Positions 46,215 to 58,064 of a stretch of DNA of 64,000 nt are shown piece by piece. Numbering within the stretch: position 1 is the stretch's first letter; every line of letters begins with the position of its first letter. The notes under the pieces are model-generated. The model saw only the letters and a list, made by a program, of their open reading frames with translations. It did not search any database and was not told where the DNA came from. The stretch comes from Megascapheus bottae. Taxonomy: Eukaryota; Chordata; Mammalia; Rodentia; Geomyidae. The position numbers were made by a program, and so were the translations under genes. The stretch covers positions 5,599,001-5,663,000 of the forward strand of contig JANJXV010000030.1 in NCBI GenBank assembly GCA_024803745.1. Direction: 5' to 3'.

Positions 46215-47150
46215 CTGTTTAAAAACACAGACTTGGTGTTTTAGAGCAGTTTTAGGTACAGCAAAAAACTGAGCAGATAATATTTTGATCCTACAGCTGC
46301 ATAGGCTTCTTCACTCTCAGAATCCTAGACCTGAACTGTATCTGTGATGCAGTCAATGAATCCTCATTAAAAAAGCCAATGAATCCATAGTGAATAATTT
46401 ACATTGTAATTCATTCTCCTGTCTGGCATCCTATGGGCTATGAGAAATGTGTAATGGGTTGTATCAACCATGACAGAGTCTCACAGAAGAGTTTCCCTTT
46501 GATAAGAATTCTGTGTTCCTCTCTTTCTTCTCTTCCTTCAACCATAGCAACCATGAATGATTCTGCTGTCTCCAGAGATTTTGCATTTTCCAGATGCTAT
46601 ACCATTGAGTTTGCAGATTGTCTAATTCCACCCCATAATATCCTTTGCATTCTGTCTTTTCATTCTTTGATGAGTCATTTGAGTTTAGCATTCCATTCCT
46701 ACTGTATTATTTGGATATAAAGCCTAGCTTATGTTTCCATTCACCTCGTGAAGGACACTTTGGATGTTCCCAAATTTTGGCAGTGGTGATAAAAAAAAAA
46801 CTATAAACATCTCTGCGCAGGATTTCTGTTTGGAGATATGTGATCTGATCTGAGGAAATACAGAGGAGTCTGATGGCTAGATGCCATGGCATTTTACTTA
46901 GCATTATAAGAAATTCACTGTCTTCTGCAGTGTCTACATTCAGGGGTATATCACCACAATAGGCACTCCCTCTTAGTCTTATCTCCTCATAGCTTTTGCT
47001 CTGTGGTAGTCTAGGTTGTGGGCTTTCTCATAGGCATCCAGTGATAATTGCTGATTGCTTTCATTTGTAGTTCTTACTGACATTGTGTTGATTATGTTTC
47101 ATCTTCCCTGGATTTTTGGTGCAGTGTCTTGTTTGTTTTCAAATACTAGA
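46215..47150 (-). mobile_element. Ancient L1 3' region, antisense
   Basis: The plus strand contains, in order, 'gttttagagcagttttaggt', 'gctatgagaaatgtgtaatg', 'accatagcaaccatgaatga', 'gattttgcattttccagatg', 'tttccattcacctcgtgaag', 'ttcccaaattttggcagtgg' and 'aactataaacatctctgcgc'. This is the recognisable antisense landmark series of old mammalian L1 3' ends. The downstream limit is uncertain. The antisense frame 46707-46904 and the sense frame 46433-46720 lie within it and are spurious. Confidence 0.6.
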
Positions 47151-47654
47151 TGATACTAATAATGTGTGTTCTGTGTCTGCCAGAAATAATACTTTACTAC
47201 TTCATCAGAAATCATGGATTCTGTTTACTTTCAAGCAGGGACAATACACATAAAAATCAATTATAACTTTGAAATTATTAATTTGAACAGTGTTTTAATC
47301 TTTGCTATCCAGGATAGGTCTGCAGAGGTAAATATCTACATGTTATGCTGTGGCATCTTCTTCACGTGACTTTTTTGACACTCACTGGCATCAAGTGGAA
47401 TACAGATTCAATTCAACCCCTCCACCCCCCCTATTCAATTTAATAGTTGACCCAGGTCAACTATTCAAGAAAGAAATCAGTTTCTATATTAAGACTAAAT
47501 TAAATTAGCAATACTACAATCAAATTTTAAAAGTACATTGTCCTACATCCAATATTGTACTTGGCTATTACGTTTGAATACAAAATGGTATTTTAAAACA
47601 CTTCAGCTTAAAATTGGGAAAAAAGTATTTAATTAAAAGGCAACAACAACAGAA
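47151..47654. other. Unannotated sequence
   Basis: No clear feature. It may include the decayed end of the L1 fragment to the left. Confidence 0.4.
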
Positions 47655-47845
47655 CTAGGGCAGGACCCAGTGGTTCATGGCTGCAATCAGAGTTCCAGCC
47701 ACATAGGAGGAAAGAGAAGATGGAAAAGTTCCTGCAGTTCAAGGCTGGTCCCTGGCAAAAGCAGGAAACTATCTGAAAAATAGACTCAAGCAGAAAGGAC
47801 TGGAGACATATTTCACATCTCAGTCTCTCAAGAAAACACATTTTT
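47655..47845 (+). mobile_element. B1-plus-ID-like composite SINE, diverged
   Basis: 'cagtggttcatggctgcaat', 'cagttcaaggctggtccctg', 'gaaactatctgaaaaataga' and 'aaaggactggagacatattt' follow the order of the second B1 unit and ID unit of the trimeric SINE. The first B1 unit is absent. Confidence 0.5.
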
Positions 47846-48330
47846 TAAAAGAGAACCAAAGTTATAAGAATGGATTATGGAGGGAGGGAAAAAAAAGCGG
47901 CTGAGTCAAGTCTACACTCACCAGCATTTACAACAAAGCAACTCAGATGTGATACAAATTAAGAGATGTTTAGATCATTTGGCATTGAAATGTAGACTTG
48001 TTTGCACATACTCTGTAGATGCCTCCTTACACAGCAGTGGGGAAATCAACCTGCCACCATACAACACGCCTCTGTCACCCCCAATACCCTCTGCGAGCTG
48101 TCACTTCTCAATTATATGCTGGCTGAATGAATGACAGGGGAACAAATGTCTCCATTTCTCACACTACTTCTGTTATAATCGCTCAACGAGTATTTTCTTT
48201 CTGGTAGGAGGGTAAGAGAGGAAAGAATGATATTTATAGGGGAAAAGGAATCAAAGCTTTTGTTGATTAGTTCCAAAACTTAGGTCTTATAATTCCTGCC
48301 TTTCAACGCAGGAATTTTCTTTTCTTTATC
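47846..48330. other. Unannotated sequence
   Basis: An 85-codon frame at 47877-48134 shows no domain. Nothing else recognised. Confidence 0.45.
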
Positions 48331-48570
48331 TTTTTGGTTTTTTTGTCATTATGTGACTTGAACTCTGGGCCTGGGCGCTGTCCCTGAGCTCTTCAGCTCA
48401 AGGCTACCACCCTACCCCTTGAACCACAGCCCCACTTCCCATTTTTCTAGTGGTTAATTGGAAGATAAGAGTCTCAGGCGCTTTAATGCCCAGGCTGGCT
48501 TTGAACCGAGATCCTCAGCTCTCAGCCTCCTGAGTAGCTAGGATGACAGGTGTGAGCCACTGCGCCCAGG
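48331..48570 (-). mobile_element. B1-Geo composite SINE, well preserved
   Basis: This is the clearest full-length B1-Geo in the window. On the minus strand it reads 'gcgcagtggctcacacctgt', 'tcctagctactcaggaggct', 'ggttcaaagccagcctgggc', the linker 'gagactcttatcttccaatt', then 'tggggctgtggttcaagggg', 'gctcagggacagcgcccagg' and an A tail (T-run at 48331-48344). Pol III A- and B-box-like motifs are intact. I could not find a target duplication. Confidence 0.88.
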
Positions 48571-48589
48571 TTCAGACCTCAGTTTTTGA

Positions 48590-48690
48590 GGAGAGAAAGA
48601 AAGAAAGAAAAGAAGGAAGGAAGGAAGGAAGGAAGGAAGGAAGGAAGGAAGGAAGGAAGGAAGGAAGGAAGGAAGGAAGGGAGGAAGGAA
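48590..48690. repeat. (GAAA)n-(GGAA)n microsatellite
   Basis: Four GAAA units lead into about 20 GGAA units with one GGGA variant. Frames through it give Lys-Glu-Gly-Arg repeats of 67 codons in two phases and are artefacts. Confidence 0.95.
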
Positions 48691-50340
48691 ACATTGTACA
48701 CGGTGTTATTACCAACAATAATGGAACTGGGGCAAAGACACTTTAGTTGCTGTTTGGTTTATCGGGCTCTAATTCATCCACGGTTGTGAAAATCAGCATT
48801 TGTCTCCCTTCGTGGAACTCATGTGCGTCCTTCCGCTGGCTCTCCACTGGAAGCCGTTCCTACAGGCCCTATGTCTTTTCTGTGACCCAGCCTCCTTCCA
48901 GCTGCCAGGGGTGCAGCCTTGCTCCGGAATGCTGCAGCTGGGACCCCACTTCTCTGTCCCAGGGAAGTGGACAGAAACGAGAAGAGCACAAGAGGAAAAC
49001 AGACCCAGGGGCGATGTCTCCTTCAGTAGTAGTCTTTATGAGTCTGAGATATTGTGAATATTCATTTTAGCACCTATGAAAATAGACTCTGGGCCAAAGC
49101 CTACGAGCCATAAGCTCTTGTTACAGTCTAGCACTCTATGCCTGGGAGAAACTCAGTCTCATTCTGTTTATTTTTCTTATGTCACTTTCTTAGGAGGTTG
49201 CATTTGTGAGAAGAAAGAGAATATGTTTCCTTCACCTTAAAATATTATTTTAAGTTTGGCTTTGGGTGTCCAATAGACAAACTATGTAGATAAATAAAAC
49301 GATGTAGATACAATAAAAGTTTTCTTTGAATCCTGACAAAAATACTGTGTTGAGTGTTCTAATGAATATCCAAGTTTAAACTCACATAGGCCATATCTGT
49401 AGGATGTGCAATTATTGATAGCATTATAAATACTAAAACCTGTATTTCCTTTTCTTCTTTTGTTTGTTGAGACTACAGTCATCCAAAAGCAAAGTACAAA
49501 ACAGTGATTAAGTTTAAACAATTCAGTAGCAATCATACACAATAAGGAGATTAACTTAGATGGATGTAAAAGACAATGAATTTCAGGGATCTTCTATAAT
49601 AAAACATAGCCGGGGCTTTTGTAATGTCCCCAGATAAGTGAGAGAGAAGACTTGTTCTAGCTTTTAAGGGGCGTGAAACCATGAGGAGACAGGCATCTGT
49701 AATCAATTCCGCACAAGCCATGCTGGGAGCGGAATCCAGATTGGCTTCATTCAGTCATAACTAACTACTAACTACAGAGACGGTACGAAATAATACATAA
49801 CTCCAGGCAGCCAGGTCCCAGACCACTGAGAAGGCTTTAAAATAATTACCAGCACCCTTTATGATAGGCAGAACCTCAGCATAAGCTACCAAACTTCACT
49901 ATTTATTACTCGGAGTCACTCTCTTGTCTAGATTACATAATTGAGTCAGGCAGTTCTGAAGTTTGCAAGTTAATAAAATGCGTATTTACACCTACACCTT
50001 TTCCCCCAATAAAAAGATCTGAAGAAATACATCTTTGTGCATTGCAGCCAATGTTCCTATACCTTCTTTGTATTCTCTTTAATATGTAATAGGTATTGAG
50101 TAGTAAAGAAAAGGTGCTCTCTGTGTTGAAAGTTAAATTCACAAAGAAAGGGGAAAAAAGAAATTTCTAAGCTAAAAAAAGTATCTAGAAAGAAGTAAGG
50201 CAAAATAAGAGTATGTCATATGAGGAATAAAAGAAGATATAAATAGAATTCTAGTTGGAGTATACTGATTAAATTTTAGTTTAGGGAACGTTTTGCATGA
50301 AGAGAGACTAAGCTCTGCTTACTAGAATTTTTTTAAATCA
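48691..50340. other. Unannotated sequence
   Basis: The segment 48780-49020 is comparatively GC-rich, and two overlapping frames of 107 and 85 codons run through it in different phases, with no recognised domain. Nothing else was recognised in 1.6 kb. Confidence 0.4.
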
Positions 50341-50342
50341 TT

Positions 50343-50562
50343 TTTGACAGTCCTGGGCCTTGAACTCAGGGCCTGCGCACTGTACTTGAGCTCTCTCAAG
50401 GCCTGCACATTGTACTTGAGCTCTCTCAAGGCTAGCGCTCTACCACTTGAGCCATAGTACCACTTCCAGCTTTTTCTGTGTAGGTAGTATGGAGAAATTC
50501 AAGACAGAGCTTTGTGCTTGCCAGGCAATCACTCTTCCATTAGGCTACGCTCCTGACCCTTA
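50343..50562 (-). mobile_element. IDL-Geo SINE with internal 30-bp duplication
   Basis: The minus strand carries the ID-like left monomer (about 50480-50562, 'gtagcctaatggaagagtga') and the Geo-like right monomer with 'ggctcaagtggtagagcgct'. Inside the right monomer a 30-bp unit occurs twice in tandem, at 50371-50400 and 50401-50430 ('tgtacttgagctctctcaag' plus 10 bases), differing at 2 positions. This lengthens the right monomer relative to the copies at 6428 and 13206. Confidence 0.85.
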
Positions 50563-51705
50563 ACCGCTACAATTAACAGAGAAGAAAAGTTAAGAATCAA
50601 GTAAAAACAAATCAAAACCAACCAATAAATGATTTAAAATAGGTTTATTTATCTAGAGAGACTTTGTATAATTTTCTTACAATTCATAACATTATTCAAT
50701 TTAAATTATGAATTACAGTATTTCAATGCAAGTGAAAATAGCATCATGACTAAATGTAAGTTAAAATTATTTAGTAAGTTAGGAGTCCTGAGACCATCAT
50801 AATCGTTCAGATCCACACATTTCCCAAAGTGCATAAGTTATCTTAAATGCACAAACACACTATAGAATTAAAAAATATAGTATCTTAAGGATTTTATGTT
50901 ATCTGATTGCACGAGACATTTTCATGAGCTCGTTCTGGAAGTTATTTTTGTTTCTCTAGCTAATCAAGCTGGCAGTAATTATAAGGTCACAAACTAAGGG
51001 TTTTATGAGGGTGAGGAGAAAACCCAGGTGGAGGATGGTGCTATAACCTTGAACTGTGAAACACAAAGTATATAACTTTAGACTTGTTTTTGTTCGAGCT
51101 TAAAATGATACATCATTTACCAAACTGACTAAAATGAAAAGGACACGCCATACTGAGAAGCACATGTGAACACCTGCTTCCTAATTCCTCTAATTCCATC
51201 GCCAAACCAGTGCCTACATCTTCCTAAAATCATGAAGTTAAAGGCACCTCTGTTTATAAGAGCCCCAGACTAGAAAGGAGCTCAGTTATCTTCCAACAAC
51301 ATAAGGATCTTCAGCTATGTGCTATAATATAATGGAACACAGGGCAGAGTCGTTGGTGGATGGTCCAGTTACATTTGAATGTTGGAAGGCTGTAGGTAGA
51401 TCCCCATGCACACACTCCATTCGTATGGTATTTCTGACTGGGTTTAGCTTATTTTTGTGGTCTCGAAGTCCTAACTGTAGTCACTTGCAGGTGGAATTCT
51501 GGGTCAGATTGGAAAGATGTCAGCAAAGGAAGACTGGAAGTGCCTTCATCGTGATCAGGGATGCAAATACTTGTGAACTTTTCATCAAGCTAGCTATAGA
51601 ATTCCTAACCTGTATGGTGTTATGTAATTCTGTTATGTAATTCAGATAGCCATGAATAAAATCAATGCAGCAAGAAGGTGAAATATAAACAATCTCAGCA
51701 CTTAG

Positions 51706-51707
<2 letters not shown>
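50563..51707. other. Unannotated sequence
   Basis: The 107-codon frame at 51317-51640 has no domain. No SINE or LTR recognised. Confidence 0.42.
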
Positions 51708-51752
<45 letters not shown>

Positions 51753-51770
51753 CGCGTGTGCATGTGTGTA
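51708..51770. repeat. (GT)n-(CG)n-(TG)n alternating tract
   Basis: GT repeats (51708-51743) pass into seven CG/GC steps (51744-51756) and back to TG/CATG. It is perfectly alternating purine-pyrimidine sequence and a strong Z-DNA candidate. Confidence 0.95.
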
Positions 51771-51974
51771 TGAAATGTGATATATGAGTTAACTGTATTA
51801 ACTGTTATTTACCTCATGAGCTTTCTTTCTCTGAATCTTCTTTTTCTGTGGATTTTATAAATGTCTAAAGTGAAAGTATATTTTTTATAACCAGTAATAA
51901 TAAATCAATATTTTTAAAACCCAGAAGATATGACAGATAAAAGACATTTTGGATATTTTGTCAAATTGATTCAC

Positions 51975-52045
51975 ACAGTGCTAGATATACAACTTAGCAT
52001 GTTTGGGGCCTGGACTTGATTACTAGCACCAAATCAGTAAAAAGA
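51975..52045 (+). mobile_element. Possible ID-like SINE fragment
   Basis: 'tagatatacaacttagcatg', 'gtttggggcctggacttgat', 'tactagcaccaaa' resembles a degraded ID unit. It is short and has no tail. Confidence 0.4.
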
Positions 52046-52734
52046 TGGATTCTGTTGTATTTACTGTTTTTACATTTTACTTTATGGAAAAAATCATATT
52101 TATAATAACTGGCACATTAATTAGTCTACAAAATAAAACAAATTTTTCTGACTAGAATGTGTTCATTTTTTTTATTTTTATCAGTGTGCTTTTATATTTT
52201 GGAAAATTTTCACCAAACATTTCCAAAGATTTAACTCTTATGGTTGTGGGGAGAGAGGCAGGCAGTGAAGAAGAGAAGAGCTGTTGTGTCAGTCAGTACG
52301 TCAATGTGGTCTGGTGAAATTGAAAACATCTTTGCAGAGGAAATGGCTCTCTAATTAGAACAATGTGTCCAGCATACCAAGAGAGGCTGAGCAAGAGATT
52401 GCCAAGTGCTGGGGTAGCCTTTCGGGTTAAGTTTTGTTTACAAGCTAATAGTTGCTACACATCTGTTTCCACCTACTATATGTTCCCTGGGTTCAAAACA
52501 ATCGAATTCCCACTTCACACATGCCTGCTGCAAGAACTAACAATAATGTGGGCTTATCCTGCCATATTGTTTGTAGTCTTAATTGGATATTTTGATGTGT
52601 CCATTCACATGCAGTAGGCAGAGATATCCTCCATTAGTATTTTACTGAACAATGAGATGATATCAGAAGGAGGTATTGAGAATGATTCAACTCATCTATC
52701 TTATTCAGAGTATCCAAATTTTGCTTATATTTGT
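52046..52734. other. Unannotated sequence
   Basis: No gene or repeat recognised. The 84-codon frame at 52363-52617 lacks a domain. Confidence 0.42.
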
Positions 52735-52764
52735 GAGTGTGAGTGTGTGTGTGTGTGTGTGTGT
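52735..52764. repeat. (GT)n microsatellite
   Basis: About 15 GT units with two GA interruptions at the left. Confidence 0.9.
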
Positions 52765-52864
52765 CAACCTTCACAGAATCTCACATATGTGAGATACTCC
52801 ATCCACCACTGACACTACATACTCAACATACAAACTAGCTCAATCACCATAAGATTAGTTATAT

Positions 52865-54310
52865 GAACATAATTCCCAATATCCTCTTTTATTTCCACAT
52901 GAATTCTTGAACTTCAGCAAATATTTCTTTCTTTATTCCTCAAATTTTGTCACTTTTAGAAGTGTTTCATATATTAAATACTATAGTGACCTTATATTAA
53001 ATATAACATTTGGGGAGTGTTTTTTCAATTCTATGCATATTGAGGAATTCTGTTAAAATCTATCCAAATGCATTGCTGCATTTTACAGTCAATTTTCCCC
53101 CTCAGATGTGTGTTAGGGTCTGTTTAACTTTCAATCTAGTGAGTTTCTTTGAATTATTTCCAATTCTTGGGTATTGCAAATAAAATTACTTTATACCCAG
53201 CTAGATGCTGGTTTATCTCTAAAATGAAAACGTCTACTTCCCTGGCATCTACTCTCCAAAGTAGATTTATGGGATTGTATGGTCAGTGCATGTTTTATTA
53301 AATAAGGAGCTGCCAATTTCAGAGTGACGAGGCCATTTTGCAGCCTTGCCACAAGAAAAATCGGAGCCATCTGGGTTCAGGTCTTCCTCGCAGCAGGGAG
53401 TAGCGGGTTTATTTTCTTCACTCAGCTCTTCTCATGGATGTGAGAACATTGGTGATTCCTTGGGTTATTTTGTGTCATTTTCCTAATGTGCAGTGAGGAC
53501 AATCTTCTTCCTGCTTCTCTGCCATCCACTGATGTGTTATCAGTTAAATAGCTCTTCTGTTGTTGGCCCCATTGTTTTCAAACAGTTTATTTCTTTACTG
53601 CTGACTTTTTAATTCTTTACATATCCTGGTTACTAGACCTCAACGCATCTCCCTCTATGTACATTAAAATACTTTCTCCCAGGCTGCAAGTTATCTGTTT
53701 CTGGGCATTCCTAGAGCAAGAGATTTTTTTTTTTAAAGAAGTCTGATGCAATCGGTTTATATTTTGTTCCTCTCTGAGTCATGTTTTTGCTATTTGTTTT
53801 ATTAACTCTTTGGCTACACTTTGATAATGAAATTTCATATTTTTTCTAAACTGTTTATAGTCTCACACCTCAATATGAGAGACATTTCGAGTTAACTCTT
53901 TCGAGGGAATCTTAGGTCAAAGTTGATTTCTTTCTTGACACACAGTCCAGGATTTTTGTAAAACACATGTTGAATAGTCATCCTACTTCCATCGAAGCAT
54001 TTTTTTGCCCTTTTACGAAAAGTCAGTTCAACATATCCGTAAGGAGTTCTCTCTGGGTTATCTCTCCCAATCCTTTGATCTTCAGCCCGTGGAAAATATG
54101 TCATTTCTTTCTTTCATGATATTTAATAAGAAACTCACCATCATTCAAATATGTTTTCTGTTGGTGATTGTCATAATCACCATAATTTCAAGACTGTCTT
54201 TGCTTTTCCTTTTCAGAAATTTAATTGCATGTGCATTGACATAGGCTCTGATATCCAATTTAAAATTTATTCAGATCCTTGGCTTTTGAGTCTTTTCAGT
54301 AAAGAAGGGA
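52865..54310 (-). mobile_element. Ancient L1 3' region, antisense
   Basis: The landmark order of an antisense old L1 3' end is visible on the plus strand: 'gggattgtatggtcagtgca' near 53272, 'ataaggagctgccaatttca' near 53303, 'cagtttatttctttactgct' near 53583, 'atcctggttactagacctca' near 53623, 'tactttctcccaggctgcaa' near 53671, 'aacacatgttgaatagtcat' near 53961 and 'acgaaaagtcagttcaacat' near 54016. No intact frame survives. The outer boundaries are approximate. Confidence 0.6.
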
Positions 54311-57300
54311 AATTCCAGATATGGGGATAGGAACTTTCCACATACAAGCAGCATGTTGCAGCAGATTCCTTTGTCATTGCTCATTCTCCTCTAGTTCTCC
54401 CCAAAGGCCCACATCTCAGTTCTCAGTGGAGGAAGGAAAGCTCTGCTGGTAAGGGGGCAAGAGCTTTCCTGAAGAGCCAGGGCGACTGTGTCCTCGTTCC
54501 AGTGCAATTGTCTAACCCAGGGTTTCCTAATGAGCAAGGGAAGGAAATATCTCATGACCAGAAACTTGTGGTGAAGCAGCCCAGGCTCATGGCATGCACA
54601 GAGACTTCCACATCTGGTTATTTATTGAAATGGCGTCCTCTAGGTTGGTACTCAGCTGCCTGACGGTCCTTGAATGACGAATACGCTGATGACTCTCAGG
54701 AGCACAGACATTTGCAGTGCTTCGCAGGGAAGTCCCCAGTGTCTAGAATTTTCAGGTAATGTGCTAGTCACTGCGGCCATTCACCTGTGTGGTGAAATTC
54801 CAGGTGCCTTTCACTTACCAGAAGTCCACCTGGCTTTGCCTTTTCTGTTCTAGGTGAGGAACATTCTGGCTTTTACATCTAGCTGTTTGGGTTGGGTAAG
54901 GTGAGACATAAGGAACCTTCCTTCTGTGCTGCTCTTTCCATCCTGGGCGTGGGGGCGGGGGGTTCCCATGTTTGTTCGCTTTCTTTTAAACCATTGTAAA
55001 CATTTTCTTTCAGTCACCTGTCACACTGGTTTCAGGAATTGTAACAGCAGTCACTGCTGGGGACAGGAGAAGGGGTTTGGGGAAGGCGCCTGTGTGACCT
55101 TATCTAGACTGGAAGTTCTAGCTCTTTATTTTCAAATGACAATTTGTAATTTTCACAGCTTAATAGAAGCCAAAATATCTGACTGACATCATTTCATTCA
55201 ATACCAGAAAAATGCCAAGAGGTTACAATCTTGGCCCTTAACTCATCTAGTGAGTCAATAACGATTCTTCTTTTCAAAATCCAAACAACGCCATTGGGAA
55301 GTAGTATATGCTTACACAGTAGAGTTCCATACTTATTCTCCATTTATTTGGGTGCTGGATGTGAAACCAAATAAAGAGCAATGGAAATAGGTTAATTTTT
55401 CAATTACTACTCTCAATATCATTCTGTATATATTCAATATAACATCAGCTCCCATCTGAGCAAGAACACTCCAGGTGATTTTCACCTGGAGGATCAGAGC
55501 AGTGAGAAAACCAGATGTCACATTGACCATATCTGTATGCTCTGTGACCTACTATTCTGAATACTACCGGTAAGGAATATTAACGAAAGCCTTCTTTTTT
55601 CTCCTTTTTCTTTCATCAAATAGAATTCTTCAAAAGAGAAGATAATGCATGTAAGAAACAACTAGAAAGACGGGAAATAGAATGAGAGAATTCATAAGGT
55701 TTCCAAGGGATTTGATTCTGGATAAAGGAGATGTTAGGAGACTGCCTAGAGATGCTGTGGGTTAAGGAGAACGTTAAACAAACAAGCAAGAAAAAAATGG
55801 GACGACTCCATATGGCTTATTAGCAGAAACGACTGGAAACAAATCTAGGAGATGGAGTTCAACAAGAATGGTGGGAAGTGGGATTAGGGTAGATGGAAGA
55901 GCTCGTCTTCTTTCCTCCTCAGAGAAATGAAGGTATCACTGGGTGTTCTTAACAGAAAGCCATGAAGTTTCCTAGAAGGTAAACTCATTCTTTTTTCTTT
56001 TCAGCTAAAATTGCACACTTGAGCCTATGCTGAGGTTGTTGTCTTGTTAAGAAATAGTCGGATAAACTATGCAGTGGTACTCTCGGGTCATTCTGGAGGT
56101 AGGGCAAAATTCTGCCTGTGGCGTGGAATCAAAGTTGCTTTGGATCCAGGTACACTGTTTGTGCAAGCACTACAAACCCATATTGTAACATGGTGAGTAT
56201 TCACAGGTAAACGGAAAGGTGCACAGGTAGTTGAACTTGCCCAGGGGATAGTATCTACATCTCTTTCTGTGCCAAACTCACAGGAAAAATGTCTAGGTTT
56301 TTTTTTAATGGGAAGAGTTGGTCATGTATTTGTATTCAGATATGCACTTGCAGTGGTACCATTCGGAGCCTTTCTCTCTGCAGTTGTCACTTGACCTTAG
56401 CCAAAGGGCAGGAGAGTCAACGAAGTGGTTTCCACTTCATTTATTTTATTTCTGCACATCTTTGCAGATTATGAAAGAACAAGTGCTAGCCTCTCATTAA
56501 GACAAAGAAATAGCAAAATATGCTCATGAGCAATTAATTTCTGCAAGTTAAATTGACTGTTATCTGTTATCTAATTGACTGTAATAAGCTATGTGTTTTA
56601 ACCCATACTATTCATTTAATGCTAAATAATTCCAGAGGGTTAGATTTCAATAAGTTCCAGCTCTTGTAGGAACTGTGAGAATAACAGTGACACATTGAGC
56701 TCCTTTTTTGTAACCACCTTTTGTCTTTTTGTTTTATGTTAATGACACCAGAATTATTTAATCAATAAAATGTCCCTTTTATGAAAGCAAAATACAAGGC
56801 TTATTAATTAGTTCACTCCACAAGATTCTCTAGTTCCATATATCACACAAGGTCAGAGAACAAATTGAAAGCTCAAGTTTACTAGAACAAAATTCTCTGC
56901 TATGCAGTTAGCTGGGAAACTGATTTACCCTCTCTGGCATTTTATTTTTTTTTACTGTGTATTCTTTCAGGAATTTTTAAGATATTTCCAAAATGTGAAG
57001 AATTTCCTATGTTTACCTGTTCAGAAAGTGTACATACATGCACAATTACATGAGCATTTGTGTGTTTTGTGTATATATGCTCAGAGATTGTGCCTAGTAG
57101 AATGTATTTTATAAAGTGGAGAATCTCTTCATAGTGTGTTAGTTTATATCTATCTCTAAAATTTAACCTTTTACTCTTTTGTTTCTACCACAACAATGGA
57201 AAGTAAAGGACATCAGGGTGGCACAAACTTAGTTGTCTTCAATTGTTGGGACAACCATCAACACAAGAAGTTCAAGAGAAGGACATTCACTTTTAAGTGA

Positions 57301-58064
57301 TCTTCTGTCTCCATGCTAAAATTGAATTGCAATGCTACTCTTACTAGATATGTCAAAAGTATAGTTCTTAATTTAATTAGAAAATTCCAATCACGTGACT
57401 TCACAAAAATGTGCAGGTCAAAGGTAATTTTCTATCACTTTTCATTTGTGACTAACTTGGCTGTTTAAACCAATATTTGAACTTGAGTTCTGAGTGTACA
57501 ACATATCTTAAACACTGGATTAAGCAAAAAACTTTATATTTTTATTGAATTCTATATATCCCTTACATTTGGAAGGAAACTTGACCTAAATGCCTCTTGA
57601 TGCCTTACCATCAAAACATCTGTGTTGAAAAGAATACCTAGTATTCAAAATTTTTTGTCTTTTTGATGAGAGCTCATCCCAAGAATTTTTCATATTTTAG
57701 TCTGAGGAAAGGAATAAGGGCTTTCTTCAAGAGAGGGTGAGTCTTCCACAGTAGCAACATTTAAATAAAAAAATATTCCTGATAACATTTTCTCCAGCAC
57801 TAAAAATTGTAAATTATAATTCATATTAAGAAAATGGATGTTTTTCTTGTTCCCTAAAGGTCAGCTCCCCAACTTAATCATTGAATTTAAGTATTAAGGT
57901 ACTTTAATTTTTAGGGATTAAGGTATTTCAAAAGTACCTAGATAATTTAAAGTGAGAAATATGTACGACTGAAATTAAAATTTCAAATTTTAAAACAATC
58001 TGGAATAAAGCAGTAAACATAAGAAAAGCCAACCAAGCAACAATAGAGGTAATGCCTGTCTGGA
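54311..58064. other. Unannotated 3.75-kb stretch
   Basis: No SINE, L1 or long microsatellite recognised. The segment 54410-55100 is less AT-rich than the rest and includes a G-run near 54948-54962. Frames of 60-86 codons show no domain. Confidence 0.4.

Noticed and set aside
48780..49020. Possible exon or small CpG-rich promoter in a GC-richer segment
   Set aside because: Two competing frames, no clear splice sites or domain, and few CpG dinucleotides.
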